Positions 26,458 to 35,635 are shown, numbered from the stretch's first letter. The stretch: 64,000 nucleotides of DNA from Sphingomonas desiccabilis (GCF_004135605.1 NZ_SDPT01000002.1:248001-312000), one strand, 5' to 3'. Program-made: numbers and translations. The notes: a model not told the origin generated them from the sequence alone.

Positions 26458-26796
26458 TCAGCCGCCGACGCCGCCCAGCAGGCGGAGGTGGCGCGTGGTG
26501 TCCTGGTCGGTGCCGGCGGCGCGGCCGCGCTTCCATCCGAGCGCGCGGGCGTAGCTGCCAAGCGTGCCGCTCTCTTCGAGCGCGATCGGATCTACCGCCT
26601 CGTCGGTGCCGACCCTGGGCGAGACGTAGAGCGCGTCGACCGGGCAGTAGATCTCGCACAGAAAGCAGGTCTGGCAGTCGCTCTTGCGCGCGATCACGGG
26701 AACGTCGTCCGCCACCGCATCGAACACGTCGCGCGGACATATACGCACGCAGATATCGCATTCGATGCAGCGGCCGGCGTGGACGAGTTCGATCAT
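26458..26796 (-). CDS. Two-cluster [4Fe-4S] ferredoxin, AprB-like
   Basis: 112 residues with two complete cluster motifs in the first 60: CIECDICVRICP and CQTCFLCEIYCP, each CxxCxxCxxxCP, with a charged C-terminal tail of about 50 residues. Its ATG overlaps the stop of the flavoprotein (ATGA at 26793-26796), so the two are made in fixed ratio and probably form a complex. This arrangement mirrors the alpha/beta subunits of APS reductase-type enzymes. It probably passes electrons to or from the FAD of its partner. The physiological reaction is unknown. Confidence 0.88.
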   Translation of the reverse strand: MIELVHAGRCIECDICVRICPRDVFDAVADDVPVIARKSDCQTCFLCEIYCPVDALYVSPRVGTDEAVDPIALEESGTLGSYARALGWKRGRAAGTDQDTTRHLRLLGGVGG

Positions 26797-28394
26797 GATG
26801 CGACTGCCTCCAACGACGCCGCGCGGAAGCCGGCGGCGATCCGATCGACGCCGGAGACATGGATGCGATCGTCCAGCGCTGTATCCTCGTCCGGCAGGTC
26901 GAGGCGCCGGTGCATGCCGCGGCTCTCGGTGCGCAGGGCCGCTGCCTCCCAGACGAACCGCGCGGTCGCGGCCATGGAGGCAGCCTCGCGCGCACGCACG
27001 AGGCCGCGGCCTTCGCCGGCGAGACCGGCGCGGATATCCGCCCATGCGGCGTCCAATGCGGCGCGACTCTCCGCGATTCTGGCGCCGGTGCGGAAGAAGT
27101 TGACGTCCAGCGGCAGGGTTTCGCCCTGTACGAAGCGCGTCACCTCGCCTGCTTCCAGGAACGGGCGCGTCGTCGGCCGAAGTCCGGCGCCGCCGAGCGC
27201 GCGGACCGGGCGCGGGACGACGCTGCGCTGCGCCATGCCGAAGCGCGCAGCCGCGCGACCGCTCCAGCTGCCGCTCGCCATGGCCCAGGACGCGTTCGGG
27301 CTGCCGCCGCCGGTCACCGCGCCGGCGAGATTCTCGCGCGTGGCGGCATCGCCCGCGGCGTAGAGGCCGGGAACATCGGTCGCGCAGTCGTCCGAGACGA
27401 GTTCCAGCCCGCCGACCCCGCGCACCAGCCCTTCCGAGCGCAGCGTGACTTCGAAGCGCTGCCGATACGGATCGATGCCCGCGCGGTCGAACGGGAGCAT
27501 GGTGTTCGGCTGCCCCTGGCGCAGCCAGGCATGACCCTGGGGCGTGCCCTTGTCCATGATGCCGAAGACGCGCCGACCCTCGATGAGCGCGCGCGCGATC
27601 CTGCTCGCGCGATCCGCTCCTTCGGGCAGGGGCGATCCATCCTCCAGCGCGAAGTTCGCGAACATGAAGGACAAGCCCTTGGTGATGGAGGCGTCGAACA
27701 GCGCAACGCCGTATTGGCTGGAGAATTCGACTCCGGACAGGCGAGCGCCTGCCTCCGCGCCCATGAGATAGCCGTCGCCGGTATTTCCGTCGGTCCCCAG
27801 CGCGCGCGACAGAAAGGTGCAGCCCCCCGTCGCCATGACCACGGCACCTGCCTCCACCTGCCAGCGGCTGCTGTCGCGCGGCCGGATGCCCGCCGCGCCG
27901 GCGACGCACCCGTCATGCCAGAGCAGTTCGAGCGCGGGGCTGTGATCGAGCACGCGTACCCGCGCCTTGTCCAGGCGCCTGCGCATGAAGCGCATGTAAT
28001 CGGGGCCGCGCAGGTTTGCGCGATAGGGGCGGCCGTCCTCGTCGATCGGAAAGGGATAGCCGCGCGCCGCGAGGTCATCGAGGCTCTGCCAGGCCTGATC
28101 GATGACGCGCAGGATCCAGCGCTTGTCCGCCAGGCCGTGGCTTTTCGCCAGCCGGCGCTCCGCCTCGGCCTCGCGCGCCGGACCGGGCGGCAGATACCAG
28201 GCTCCGGTGTTGGAAGGCGCGGTGGCGCCGGAAGTGCCGCAATAGCCCTTGTCGGCGAGGATCACGCTGGCACCCGCCTCGGCGGCGGTCAGCGCCGCCC
28301 ACGCTCCGGCGGGGCCGCCGCCGAGCACCAGCACATCGGCATCGAAGTGATGCTCGGCCGGGTGCGGGGCATGGAGCTCGGGCGGCGGACGCAT
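26793..28394 (-). CDS. FAD-dependent oxidoreductase of the fumarate reductase/AprA superfamily
   Basis: 533 residues. ADVLVLGGGPAGAWAALTA (Rossmann FAD loop, about residues 18-36), a GYCGTSGATAPSNTGAWY segment beside the flavin, GAVVMATGGCTFLSR, and near the C-terminal third VPGLYAAGDAATRENLAGAVTGGG, the second flavin-binding block of SdhA/FrdA/AprA proteins. There is no signal peptide, so the enzyme is cytoplasmic. The start at 28394 lies 4 bases after the thioredoxin-like gene. Coupled to a two-cluster ferredoxin, within an uptake operon that lacks the usual sulfonate monooxygenase SsuD, it is a candidate for processing the imported compound. L-aspartate-oxidase-like or dehydrogenase activity cannot be excluded. 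Confidence 0.85.
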   Translation of the reverse strand: MRPPPELHAPHPAEHHFDADVLVLGGGPAGAWAALTAAEAGASVILADKGYCGTSGATAPSNTGAWYLPPGPAREAEAERRLAKSHGLADKRWILRVIDQAWQSLDDLAARGYPFPIDEDGRPYRANLRGPDYMRFMRRRLDKARVRVLDHSPALELLWHDGCVAGAAGIRPRDSSRWQVEAGAVVMATGGCTFLSRALGTDGNTGDGYLMGAEAGARLSGVEFSSQYGVALFDASITKGLSFMFANFALEDGSPLPEGADRASRIARALIEGRRVFGIMDKGTPQGHAWLRQGQPNTMLPFDRAGIDPYRQRFEVTLRSEGLVRGVGGLELVSDDCATDVPGLYAAGDAATRENLAGAVTGGGSPNASWAMASGSWSGRAAARFGMAQRSVVPRPVRALGGAGLRPTTRPFLEAGEVTRFVQGETLPLDVNFFRTGARIAESRAALDAAWADIRAGLAGEGRGLVRAREAASMAATARFVWEAAALRTESRGMHRRLDLPDEDTALDDRIHVSGVDRIAAGFRAASLEAVAS

Positions 28395-28398
28395 CGAC

Positions 28399-28989
28399 TC
28401 AGGCCGCCTCGAGAACGCCGCGCGCGTCCCCTTCGCGCCACTTGATGTTGCAGCCGACGGACGGGATCTGGCGCGTCGGAGCCGGTTCTCCCGCCAGCAG
28501 CGCATCGATCGCGGAGCGCAGGTCCGCACCGGTGACCGGCGCGTCGGAGCCGGGGCGGGCCGTGTCGAACTGCCCATGATAGTAGAGGTGCAGCGACCCG
28601 TCGTAGAGGTAGAGATCCGGCGTGCAGGCGGCGTCATAGGCGCGTGCGACATCCTGGCTCTCGTCGCGCAGATAGGGGAAGACGAAGCCGTTCTCGCGCG
28701 CGTGCGCGGCAACTTGCTCCGCGTTCTCCTCCGCCTTCACCTCCTGCGCATTGCTGTTGATGCCGACCACGCGGACGCCGCGGTGGCGATAGTCGCGCGC
28801 GAGGGCGTTCAGCGCATCCTGGATCAGCAGAACATAGGGGCAGCGGTTCGAGAGAAAGGCGACCAGCACCGCCGAGGCTCCGGCCGCGACATCCTCCAGC
28901 TCCACGATCTGGCCAGTAAGCGGTTCGGGCAGCGCAAGGGCGGGTGCAGGCGCGCCCGGCTCGAGCGGGTTCGAGGGAGTGGCTGGCAT
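28399..28989 (-). CDS. Thioredoxin-fold (AhpC/TSA-like) protein
   Basis: 196 residues with the peroxiredoxin/thioredoxin fold: APALALPEPLTGQIVELED, then VAFLSNRCPYVLLIQDALNAL, VRVVGINSNAQE, FPYLRDESQDVARAY, TPDLYLYDG and the C-terminal PSVGCNIKWREG characteristic of this uncharacterised thioredoxin family. The active-site region has one Cys (NRCPY) rather than CxxC, so it is more likely peroxidatic or a thiol carrier than a disulfide reductase. The start at 28989 has AGGAG 8 bases upstream; in-frame codons before it look non-coding. It precedes the flavoprotein by 4 bases, suggesting a redox role in the same pathway. Confidence 0.85.
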   Translation of the reverse strand: MPATPSNPLEPGAPAPALALPEPLTGQIVELEDVAAGASAVLVAFLSNRCPYVLLIQDALNALARDYRHRGVRVVGINSNAQEVKAEENAEQVAAHARENGFVFPYLRDESQDVARAYDAACTPDLYLYDGSLHLYYHGQFDTARPGSDAPVTGADLRSAIDALLAGEPAPTRQIPSVGCNIKWREGDARGVLEAA

Positions 28990-29091
28990 GGGCAAGCTCC
29001 TGAAACGAATGGCTTGGTGCCGGCCGCACCCTCCGCACTGCTGGCACGCGAAATTGCGGGAAGCGCGACCGACGCAAAACCATACCAATCA

Positions 29092-29101
29092 AGTGGGAAT
29101 A
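29092..29101 (-). promoter_or_regulatory. TATTCCCACT motif upstream of the thioredoxin-like gene
   Basis: Read on the minus strand this is TATTCCCACT, the same ten bases found at 35502-35511 in front of the operon, in a similar context (ATATTCCCACTTGAT here, TTATTCCCACTGAAT there). It lies in the 130-bp gap between the MFS and thioredoxin-like genes and may mark an internal promoter under the same control. Confidence 0.3.
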
Positions 29102-29119
29102 TAGAAGAGGCTATCGCGC

Positions 29120-30562
29120 TCAGGGGCGACTAGAAGAAGTTTCGCCGCGCCTAGCCGAGCTTCGCACGGCGCCGCTGACCTCGGCGCCCGCGGCTCCGGG
29201 CAGGCGGAGAAAGGCGAGTCCGGAACCGGCTGCGAGCAGCCCGATGGCGAAAAAGGCCGGCAGGAAGTCGGCAAGCCCTGGCTCCGCCGCGCCCCGCCAC
29301 AGGCTGGCGAGGTTCAGGAGGACCGCCGCGACGGCGATGCCGAGCACGCTGGAGACTTGTTGGCTGACGCCCGACAGGGTCGTCGCGGCGCTCCGCCACG
29401 CCGGCTCGATGTCGGCAAAGGCCAGGGTGTTGAGGCAGGTGAGTTGCATCGAGCGCGTGAGCCCCGCGGCGAACAGGAGCGGTGTCAGCAACGCCGGCGG
29501 GGTGCCGGGTGTCAGCCACCCGCACGCGAGGATCGTCGCTCCGCCCAGCACGCCGTTGGTCACCAGAACCGTGCGGAAGCCGAAGCGCCGCAGTACCGGG
29601 GAAGTGAGCGGCTTCATTGCCAAGTTGCCGAGGAAATAGGCGAGCACCAGAAGGCCGGCGCCTGCCGCATCCATGCCGAAGCCGACCTGGAACAGCAGCG
29701 GCAGAAGGAACGGCGTTGCGTTGATCGCGATGCGGTAGAGAAAGCCCGCACCCAGCGACGAAGCGCTGAAGGTCTGTGTCGCCAGTGCCGAGAGGCTCAC
29801 CAGCGGCGCGGGCGCACGGCGGAGGTGCCACACGGCAATGATGCCCGTCGCCACCCCCAGGATCGTCAGCAGCAGCGGCACCATCGGCCGCGCCTCGACG
29901 CGGGCAAGACCCTCCAGCCCCACCAGCAGCAGCACCAGGGCGCCGGCGGACAGCAGGAAGCCGGGGCGATCGAAGGGACGTCGTGCCTCGGGCGGAAGGG
30001 CCGGAACGAAACGGAGCACCGCCGCGAGACCGGCCAGTCCCAACGGCAGGTTCAGCAGGAAATTCCATCGCCAAGAGGCATAGGTGGTGATGAAGCCGCC
30101 GAGCACCGGTCCGATCACCGGCGCAAGCAGGGCCGGCCAGGTGATCAGGGCGGTCGCCTGCAGCAGCTCCGACTTCTGCGCATTGCGCAGCACCACCATC
30201 CGCCCGACCGGGGTCATGAGCGCGCCGCCTAGGCCCTGTACCACGCGCGCCGCGACGAACTGGGGCAGGGTGCCCGCCAGTCCGCAGCCGAGCGAGGCGA
30301 GGGTGAACAGCAGGATGGCCGCGAGAAACACGCGTCGCGCGCCGAACCGATCGGCGACCCACCCGCTGGCCGGCAGCACGGCCGCGACCGTGACCAGATA
30401 GGCGGTGACGCCGACCGAAAGGTCCAGCGGGCGTACGCCGAAGCTGCCGGCGATCTGCGGCAGCGACGTGTTGATGATCGAACCGTCGAGGTTCTGCATG
30501 AAGAAGGCGATGGCGACGATCAGCGCGACCCGGCGCGCCTGGCTCGGACTGGAAAGGCTCAC
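29120..30562 (-). CDS. MFS transporter, DHA2 (EmrB/QacA) family
   Basis: A 480-residue integral membrane protein with about 14 TM segments. It has the DHA2 signatures: MQNLDGSIINTSLPQIAGSF in TM1, GWVADRFGARRVFL (motif A), RVVQGLGGALMTPVGR (motif B) and PVIGPVLGGFITTYASWRWN (motif C). The family exports drugs or metabolites in exchange for protons. It overlaps the ATPase gene by four bases, so it is part of the uptake operon. In that setting it may export a product or sulfite-type by-product of the imported substrate, though that is inference. Confidence 0.92.
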   Translation of the reverse strand: MSLSSPSQARRVALIVAIAFFMQNLDGSIINTSLPQIAGSFGVRPLDLSVGVTAYLVTVAAVLPASGWVADRFGARRVFLAAILLFTLASLGCGLAGTLPQFVAARVVQGLGGALMTPVGRMVVLRNAQKSELLQATALITWPALLAPVIGPVLGGFITTYASWRWNFLLNLPLGLAGLAAVLRFVPALPPEARRPFDRPGFLLSAGALVLLLVGLEGLARVEARPMVPLLLTILGVATGIIAVWHLRRAPAPLVSLSALATQTFSASSLGAGFLYRIAINATPFLLPLLFQVGFGMDAAGAGLLVLAYFLGNLAMKPLTSPVLRRFGFRTVLVTNGVLGGATILACGWLTPGTPPALLTPLLFAAGLTRSMQLTCLNTLAFADIEPAWRSAATTLSGVSQQVSSVLGIAVAAVLLNLASLWRGAAEPGLADFLPAFFAIGLLAAGSGLAFLRLPGAAGAEVSGAVRSSARRGETSSSRP

Positions 30563-31368
30563 AGGTGGCGCAACTCCCCGAGCACCCGCTCCTTGAGCGT
30601 GGCCAATTCCGGGTCTCCGCGTCGGCGCGGCCGCGGAAGGTCCACCCGGACGATCTCGCGGACGCGTCCCGGACGCGGATCAAGCACCACCACCCGGTCC
30701 GCGAGCAGCAGCGCCTCCTCGACGTCGTGCGTGACCATCAGCGTGGTCGTCCCCTCGGCCTCCCAGATGCGGAGAAGTTCGTCCTGAAGGTAGCTGCGGG
30801 TCAAGGAGTCGAGCGCCCCCAGCGGTTCGTCCAGAAGCAGGATGGCGGGATTCGCGACCAGCCCGCGGGCGATCGCCGCACGCTGGGCCATGCCGCCCGA
30901 CAGCTGGGCCGGATAGGCGCGGGCAAAGTCGGTGAGGCCGACAAGCGCGAGATGCTCGGCCACCCGGCGCCACTTCTCGGCGCGGCCGAGCGGAACGGCG
31001 TCGAGTGCCAGATACACGTTCTGCTCGACGCTCGCCCAGGGCAGCAGGCGGTGTTCCTGGAATACGAGGCTGCGATCGAGGCCGGGGCCGGTCACGGGCC
31101 TGCCCCCCACGCGCACCTCACCGGCGGTCGGGCGCTCGAGCCCCGCGATCATGCGCAGGATCGTCGACTTGCCGCAGCCCGATGCCCCGATCAGGCAGAC
31201 GAACTCGCCGCGGCGCAGCTGCAGGTCGATGCGGGCCAGCGCCTGCACCGGGCGGCGATCGACCGTGAACTCCTTTTCCACGCCGTCGAGGACCAGCACC
31301 TCCGACTCCGGGTCGGCGCTCGGTACCAGCCGCGGACGAAAGCCGCGTTGTTCTGCTGCATGGGTCAT
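30559..31368 (-). CDS. ABC transporter ATP-binding protein (SsuB/TauB type)
   Basis: 269 residues; the energising subunit of the importer in this operon. Walker A GASGCGKST, Q-loop FQEHRLLPWASV, signature LSGGMAQRAAIARGL, Walker B ILLLDEPLGALDSLT, and switch His in MVTHDVEEALLLADR. The Q-loop/PW sequence and the ALDSLTR D-loop are typical of the sulfonate/nitrate/taurine importer class. It begins 12 bases after the receptor stop. It pairs with the two permeases at 33919-35486 and the binding protein at 25416. Confidence 0.93.
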   Translation of the reverse strand: MTHAAEQRGFRPRLVPSADPESEVLVLDGVEKEFTVDRRPVQALARIDLQLRRGEFVCLIGASGCGKSTILRMIAGLERPTAGEVRVGGRPVTGPGLDRSLVFQEHRLLPWASVEQNVYLALDAVPLGRAEKWRRVAEHLALVGLTDFARAYPAQLSGGMAQRAAIARGLVANPAILLLDEPLGALDSLTRSYLQDELLRIWEAEGTTTLMVTHDVEEALLLADRVVVLDPRPGRVREIVRVDLPRPRRRGDPELATLKERVLGELRHL

Positions 31369-31380
31369 GCTGCGTCTCCC

Positions 31381-33810
31381 TCAGATACGCCCGCGGAAGC
31401 TCACGCCGATCAGGCGGCGCTCTCCCAGCGTGTGGACAAAGGCGGCGTTGCCCGACGCCGAGCCGACGTCGGTCACATATTTCTCGTCGAACAGGTTGCG
31501 GGCCCACAGGCCGAGGTCCCAGCGTCCGTCGGCGGCGCGGATGCCGATGCTGCCGTTGGTCAGCGCATAGCCCTTCTGGATGCCATAGAGCGAGAGGCTG
31601 GAATTGAGGTTCGCGTCCGAACGCAAGCCGGTCGTCCAGTTGGCATAGAGCTCCACGGCGCGGCCGACCGGCACGAAGCCGTCGAAGCCGATGTTGCCGG
31701 TCCATTTGGACGCGCCTGCGAGCGGCCGGCCCGAAAAATCGCAGATCGCTTGGACGTTGCTGACCTCCAGCGCGCACGGCGCGTTCGTGAACGAGCGGTA
31801 GATCGCGTCGTTGTAGGCGCCCGCGAAGCTGATCGTCGCCCGTGGCGAGAGGCGAAGCGCCCCCTCCAGTTCCGCACCCTGCATCCGCACCCGGCCGACG
31901 TTGCCGAGGTAGCTGATCACCGAATTGTCGGCCCCGATCGTCGACAGCACCGCCTGATAATCGCTCACGTTGGTCCGATAGAGGTTGAGGTTGAGCGTCA
32001 GCGCGCGGTCAAGGACCTGGCTCTTGATGCCCAGTTCATAGTCGAGGACCCGCTCCGGGGCGACGTTCTGGGGTGCGCCGGTGTCCTCGTTGACCTGCAC
32101 CGCGCCGGATTTTTCGCCTCGAGCGGCAGAGGCGTAGAGCAGGACGTCCTCCGAAAGGCGATAACTGGGGCTGACCAGCCACGACACGGCGTTGTCGGAG
32201 ATCTCGCGGCCGTTCGTCGCGTAGAGTGCGCGTACGCGGCCGGCGCGGATCGCCTGCGCGGTCGTGAGGATCGCCCCGCCGTAGCGGCTGTCCAGGGCGA
32301 GCGGCGCATCGCTGCTCTTCACGATGTCGTTGTTCTTCCACTCCTGCGTGTCACGGATGCCGAGGGTGAGCGTCGCACGCGGCGTGACGTGCCAGTTGAG
32401 CTGGCCGAAGGCCGCGACGCTGGTCGCCCGCGGCTGCTCCGCCACCAGCACCCCGACGCCGTCCAGCGCATCGCCCAAGGCTGCGCGGCCCTCGGCAGTG
32501 GCGTTCAGCGCCCCATATTGCGAGCCGGAGGCGTAGAAGGCACCGGCATCCGATCCGAAGCGCTGGCGGCTGGTCGTCTCGATGCCCGAATGGAGGAAGA
32601 ACAGACCGACCTGATAATCGATCGGCACGTCGGCGCCTGACGGAGAGGCGAAGCGGATTTCCTGCGTCACCTGCTGCGTCTTCAGCAGGGTGCCGTTGTA
32701 GTCGACGATGTTGAACGGCGTGTAGTCGGTGTCGTTCTTCGCGTCGAAGTCGAGCCGGCGATAGGCGCTGATCGAGGTCAGCGTGTGGTCGCCAAGCGTC
32801 CAGTTCAGTTCGGCCGAGAGGCCATATTGGCGGGTCTCCAACGGCTGTTGGCTGTCCAGCGCAAGCCGGTCGAACGAGCCGTAGATCGGCTCGAACGCGG
32901 CGAACCAGTCGCGCGCAAGCCGCGACCCATAGGTTGGCGAGCGCGGGGTGCCGTCCGCGAAGGTTGCGGGGTCGACGCGTGGCGGGCGCGTGTTGATCCG
33001 TTCGCTCGCGTCGAAATACTCAGCGATGATGCGCGCGGAAAAGCCGTCGCCGGGCTTGGCGAGCAGTTGCAGGCGCGCGCCGCCGCGGTTCACGCCCAGG
33101 AAGCTCTCCCCGGGAACCTGCGGATTGTCGAGAAAGCCGTCGCGCTTGTCGTAATAGGCACTCGCGCGAAAGGCGAGCCAATTGTTGATCGGCCCGGTCA
33201 CCGACGCCTTGGTGAGGATGGAGTCGCGACTGCCGACGCTGATTTCGGCGGTGGCGCCGGGCTCGAAGCTCGGCCCGCGCGTGGTGATGTTGAGCACGCC
33301 CAGCGTCGTGTTCTTGCCGAGCAGCGTGCCCTGGGGTCCGCGCAGCAGCTCGATGCGGTCGACATCGACATAGTTGACCCAGGACATGCCCACATGCCCT
33401 GCGAACACATTGTCGACGATCAGGCCGACGCTTGCCTCCATGCCGTCGTTGGCGGTGTTCTTGCCGAGGCCGCGGATCGCGATGCTGCTCTGGCGCGCGT
33501 TCGGCGCGTTTACCAGCAGGTTGGGGACCTTCAGCGCATAGTCCTTGATCGTGTCGAGTCGCAGCCGGTCGATCTCCTCGCCGGACACGACGGTGATCGG
33601 GATCGGCACGTTCTGCACCCGCTCGCCGCGGTTGCGGGCGGTGACGACGACGTCGCTCCCGACCTGCTCGTCAGCCGCGGGAGAGTCTGGATCCGGCACC
33701 CCTGCGGCGGCGGCAGGCGTCGGCTTCTCCTCGGCAAGGGCGGGCATCGCCGAGGCGGCTGCGACCATCAGCGACAATCGAAGGGACAGAAAAAACGGGC
33801 GGCTGGCCAT
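31381..33810 (-). CDS. TonB-dependent outer-membrane receptor
   Basis: 809 residues. Signal peptide ending MPALA, a TonB-box-like DVVVTARNRGERVQNVPIPITVV, then the plug: LRLDTIKDYALKVPNLLV, IRGLG, VGLIVDNVF, and RIELLRGPQGTLLGKNTTLGVLNITTR. About 22 barrel strands follow, ending with a terminal strand LIGVSFRGRI. Both its length and plug sequence fit the FepA/CirA-like receptors. Location between permeases and ATPase of an ABC importer implies the same substrate crosses the outer membrane by active transport, as in sulfate-ester/sulfonate scavenging systems of sphingomonads and xanthomonads. Its own gap of 108 bases upstream holds a CTTCCC/GGGAAG dyad (33849-33862). Confidence 0.93.
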   Translation of the reverse strand: MASRPFFLSLRLSLMVAAASAMPALAEEKPTPAAAAGVPDPDSPAADEQVGSDVVVTARNRGERVQNVPIPITVVSGEEIDRLRLDTIKDYALKVPNLLVNAPNARQSSIAIRGLGKNTANDGMEASVGLIVDNVFAGHVGMSWVNYVDVDRIELLRGPQGTLLGKNTTLGVLNITTRGPSFEPGATAEISVGSRDSILTKASVTGPINNWLAFRASAYYDKRDGFLDNPQVPGESFLGVNRGGARLQLLAKPGDGFSARIIAEYFDASERINTRPPRVDPATFADGTPRSPTYGSRLARDWFAAFEPIYGSFDRLALDSQQPLETRQYGLSAELNWTLGDHTLTSISAYRRLDFDAKNDTDYTPFNIVDYNGTLLKTQQVTQEIRFASPSGADVPIDYQVGLFFLHSGIETTSRQRFGSDAGAFYASGSQYGALNATAEGRAALGDALDGVGVLVAEQPRATSVAAFGQLNWHVTPRATLTLGIRDTQEWKNNDIVKSSDAPLALDSRYGGAILTTAQAIRAGRVRALYATNGREISDNAVSWLVSPSYRLSEDVLLYASAARGEKSGAVQVNEDTGAPQNVAPERVLDYELGIKSQVLDRALTLNLNLYRTNVSDYQAVLSTIGADNSVISYLGNVGRVRMQGAELEGALRLSPRATISFAGAYNDAIYRSFTNAPCALEVSNVQAICDFSGRPLAGASKWTGNIGFDGFVPVGRAVELYANWTTGLRSDANLNSSLSLYGIQKGYALTNGSIGIRAADGRWDLGLWARNLFDEKYVTDVGSASGNAAFVHTLGERRLIGVSFRGRI

Positions 33811-33918
33811 GGAAACCCCTGCATGGTGCCGGCGATCGTCCGCCGCATCTTCCCCTGGGAAGCGCGGGTTGCGGAGACCTCCGACGGATGCGTGCCAGCA
33901 GCGTGAAGGAAGAAGCGG

Positions 33919-34686
33919 TCATGCGCGTGCCCCCGCCCGGCGCAGCACACGGGCTGCGAGGCGATCGAGCGCGAGATGGAGCAGCAGGCCGAGCCCGCCA
34001 ATCACCAGGATGCCGAACAGGACGACATCCATGCGGAAGTTGTTGCGGCCCTCGATCAGCACGGCGCCCAGACCGTTGCCGAAGCCGACCAGCGCCTCCA
34101 CCCCGATGGTGGCGAGCCACGCGAAGGTGAAGGCGAGTTGGAGCCCGGTCACCAGCGCGGGAAGCGCGGCGGGCAGGATGATCGACAGCAGGGTACGGCG
34201 GCGGGACAGGCACAGGCTTTGCCCCACCTCGCGCAGCGCCACCGGTGCCGCGCGGACGCCCTCTTGCGCCGCCATCACCATCGGCTTGAACGCGGCCAGT
34301 GCGACAAAGGCGAGCTTGGTCGTCTCCCCCACGCCGAACCAGGCGGTGAACAACGGGACCCAGGCGAACATCGCGATCTGCCGAAATCCGTGGAAGCTCT
34401 GCCCGAACAGCCGGTCGGCGAGCGGCGAGAGGCCGAGGAGCAGGCCGAAGGCCGTGCCAAGCACGACGCCCAGGCACGCACCCTCCACATATCGAAGGAC
34501 GCTCGCCACCAGTCCCTGTTCGACCAGCGCGCGCACCTGCGGATCGAACGGGGCGGCCGCCACGCGGGCGGGCGACGCGAGAAAGGCGGAGTCGATCCAG
34601 GCACGGTCCGTCGCCAGCCCCCAGAGGCCGACCAGCAGCAGCGGGAGGACCCAGCCGCGCAGGGCCGCGGGTAGGCGCCCGGTCAT
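33919..34686 (-). CDS. ABC transporter permease (SsuC/TauC type), second copy
   Basis: A 255-residue inner-membrane permease with six TM segments, the first at LRGWVLPLLLVGLWGLA. The cytoplasmic coupling-loop EAA region is REVGQSLCLSRRRTLLSIILPAALPALVTG, which docks with the ATPase. It follows the first permease with an ATGA overlap, so the importer probably uses a heterodimer of the two permeases rather than the usual homodimer. In its transmembrane part VPLFTAWFGVGETTKLAFVAL corresponds to the conserved WFGxGxxSK-type segment of this class. Confidence 0.9.
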   Translation of the reverse strand: MTGRLPAALRGWVLPLLLVGLWGLATDRAWIDSAFLASPARVAAAPFDPQVRALVEQGLVASVLRYVEGACLGVVLGTAFGLLLGLSPLADRLFGQSFHGFRQIAMFAWVPLFTAWFGVGETTKLAFVALAAFKPMVMAAQEGVRAAPVALREVGQSLCLSRRRTLLSIILPAALPALVTGLQLAFTFAWLATIGVEALVGFGNGLGAVLIEGRNNFRMDVVLFGILVIGGLGLLLHLALDRLAARVLRRAGARA

Positions 34687-35486
34687 CGCGCGCCGCCCAG
34701 CCGGCGGGAGAGCCGTGCTTCGGTCAGGCGAAGGCCGCGGTCGAGCAAGAGCCCGATCACGCCGACGCACAGGATTCCGGCGAGCACCACGTCCAACTGG
34801 AAGATCACCCGGCCCCAGTTCATGAGGTAGCCCAGCCCTTCGGTAGAGGCGAGCAACTCGGCACCGACCAACGCCACCCAGGCATTGCCCAGCCCCTGGC
34901 GGAGCCCGGTGAACAGCGGCAGGGCGAGTGCCGGCAGGAACAGGCGGCGAAGCAGCGTGACCCGGCGCAATTGCAGGACGGCGCCCACCTCCCGCCACGC
35001 TGACGGCATTCCGCGGACGGCGGCGAACGTGGACAGGGTGATGGGCAGGGTTGCCGCCTTGGCGATCGCCAGGAGCTTGAGCGGCTCGCCGATGCCGACC
35101 AGGAGGATCAGCAGCGGCAGCCATGCCATCAGCGGGACGGCGGCAAGCGCCCGCACGCTCGGCATGACAAGGTCCTCGGCCGTGCGCGAAATGCCGGTGA
35201 GCGCGCCGATCGAAAGGCCCAGCGCGGCACCGATGGCATAGCCCTGCACGAGCCGGACGAGGCTGATGCCGATCGCGGCCGGCAACTCGCCGCTGGACCA
35301 AAGATCGGAAAAGGTGTGGAGCACCACCATCGGCGGCGGCAGGATCGTGTCGGGGAGCGCTCCGGTGGCCGTGAGCAACTGCCAGGCGGCCAGCAACAGG
35401 AACGGTCCCGCAAGGGAAGCCAGCCATGCCAGCACGGGTGCCGCGATCTCGAGCTTCGGGCTCGCACCGGCTGCCACAGTCGCCAT
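34683..35486 (-). CDS. ABC transporter permease (SsuC/TauC type), first gene of the operon
   Basis: A 267-residue inner-membrane permease with six TM segments. EAA-type loop: REVGAVLQLRRVTLLRRLFLPALALPLFTG; core segment VPLMAWLPLLILLVGIGEPLKLLAI. The ATG at 35486 is preceded by AAGGAGG at 9 bases; the in-frame GTG at 35510 would swallow that ribosome site, so it is rejected. The stop overlaps the second permease. As the first gene it places the operon promoter in the 150 bp upstream. Confidence 0.92.
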   Translation of the reverse strand: MATVAAGASPKLEIAAPVLAWLASLAGPFLLLAAWQLLTATGALPDTILPPPMVVLHTFSDLWSSGELPAAIGISLVRLVQGYAIGAALGLSIGALTGISRTAEDLVMPSVRALAAVPLMAWLPLLILLVGIGEPLKLLAIAKAATLPITLSTFAAVRGMPSAWREVGAVLQLRRVTLLRRLFLPALALPLFTGLRQGLGNAWVALVGAELLASTEGLGYLMNWGRVIFQLDVVLAGILCVGVIGLLLDRGLRLTEARLSRRLGGAR

Positions 35487-35635
35487 GGATACCGGCCTCC
35501 TTATTCCCACTGAATAGATGGGTATTGAAGAAGAAGCGGATGGGCAACCTGCCTCGGCGCAAAGAATCTTGTGGTTCGCCTAGCTCAGCTTTCGTGGTTG
35601 GGCCGCGCAGAACGCACCGCCCCACCCAGCGGCGG
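35487..35635 (-). promoter_or_regulatory. Promoter region of the putative organosulfur uptake operon
   Basis: This 149-bp gap precedes nine co-directional genes and is AT-richer than its surroundings. It contains TATTCCCACT at 35502-35511 (plus strand), shared with the internal gap at 29092, and a pyrimidine run read as GAAGAAGAAG on the plus strand. No sigma-70 boxes were convincing. A sulfur-responsive regulator is a reasonable guess but is not encoded in the window. Confidence 0.35.
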
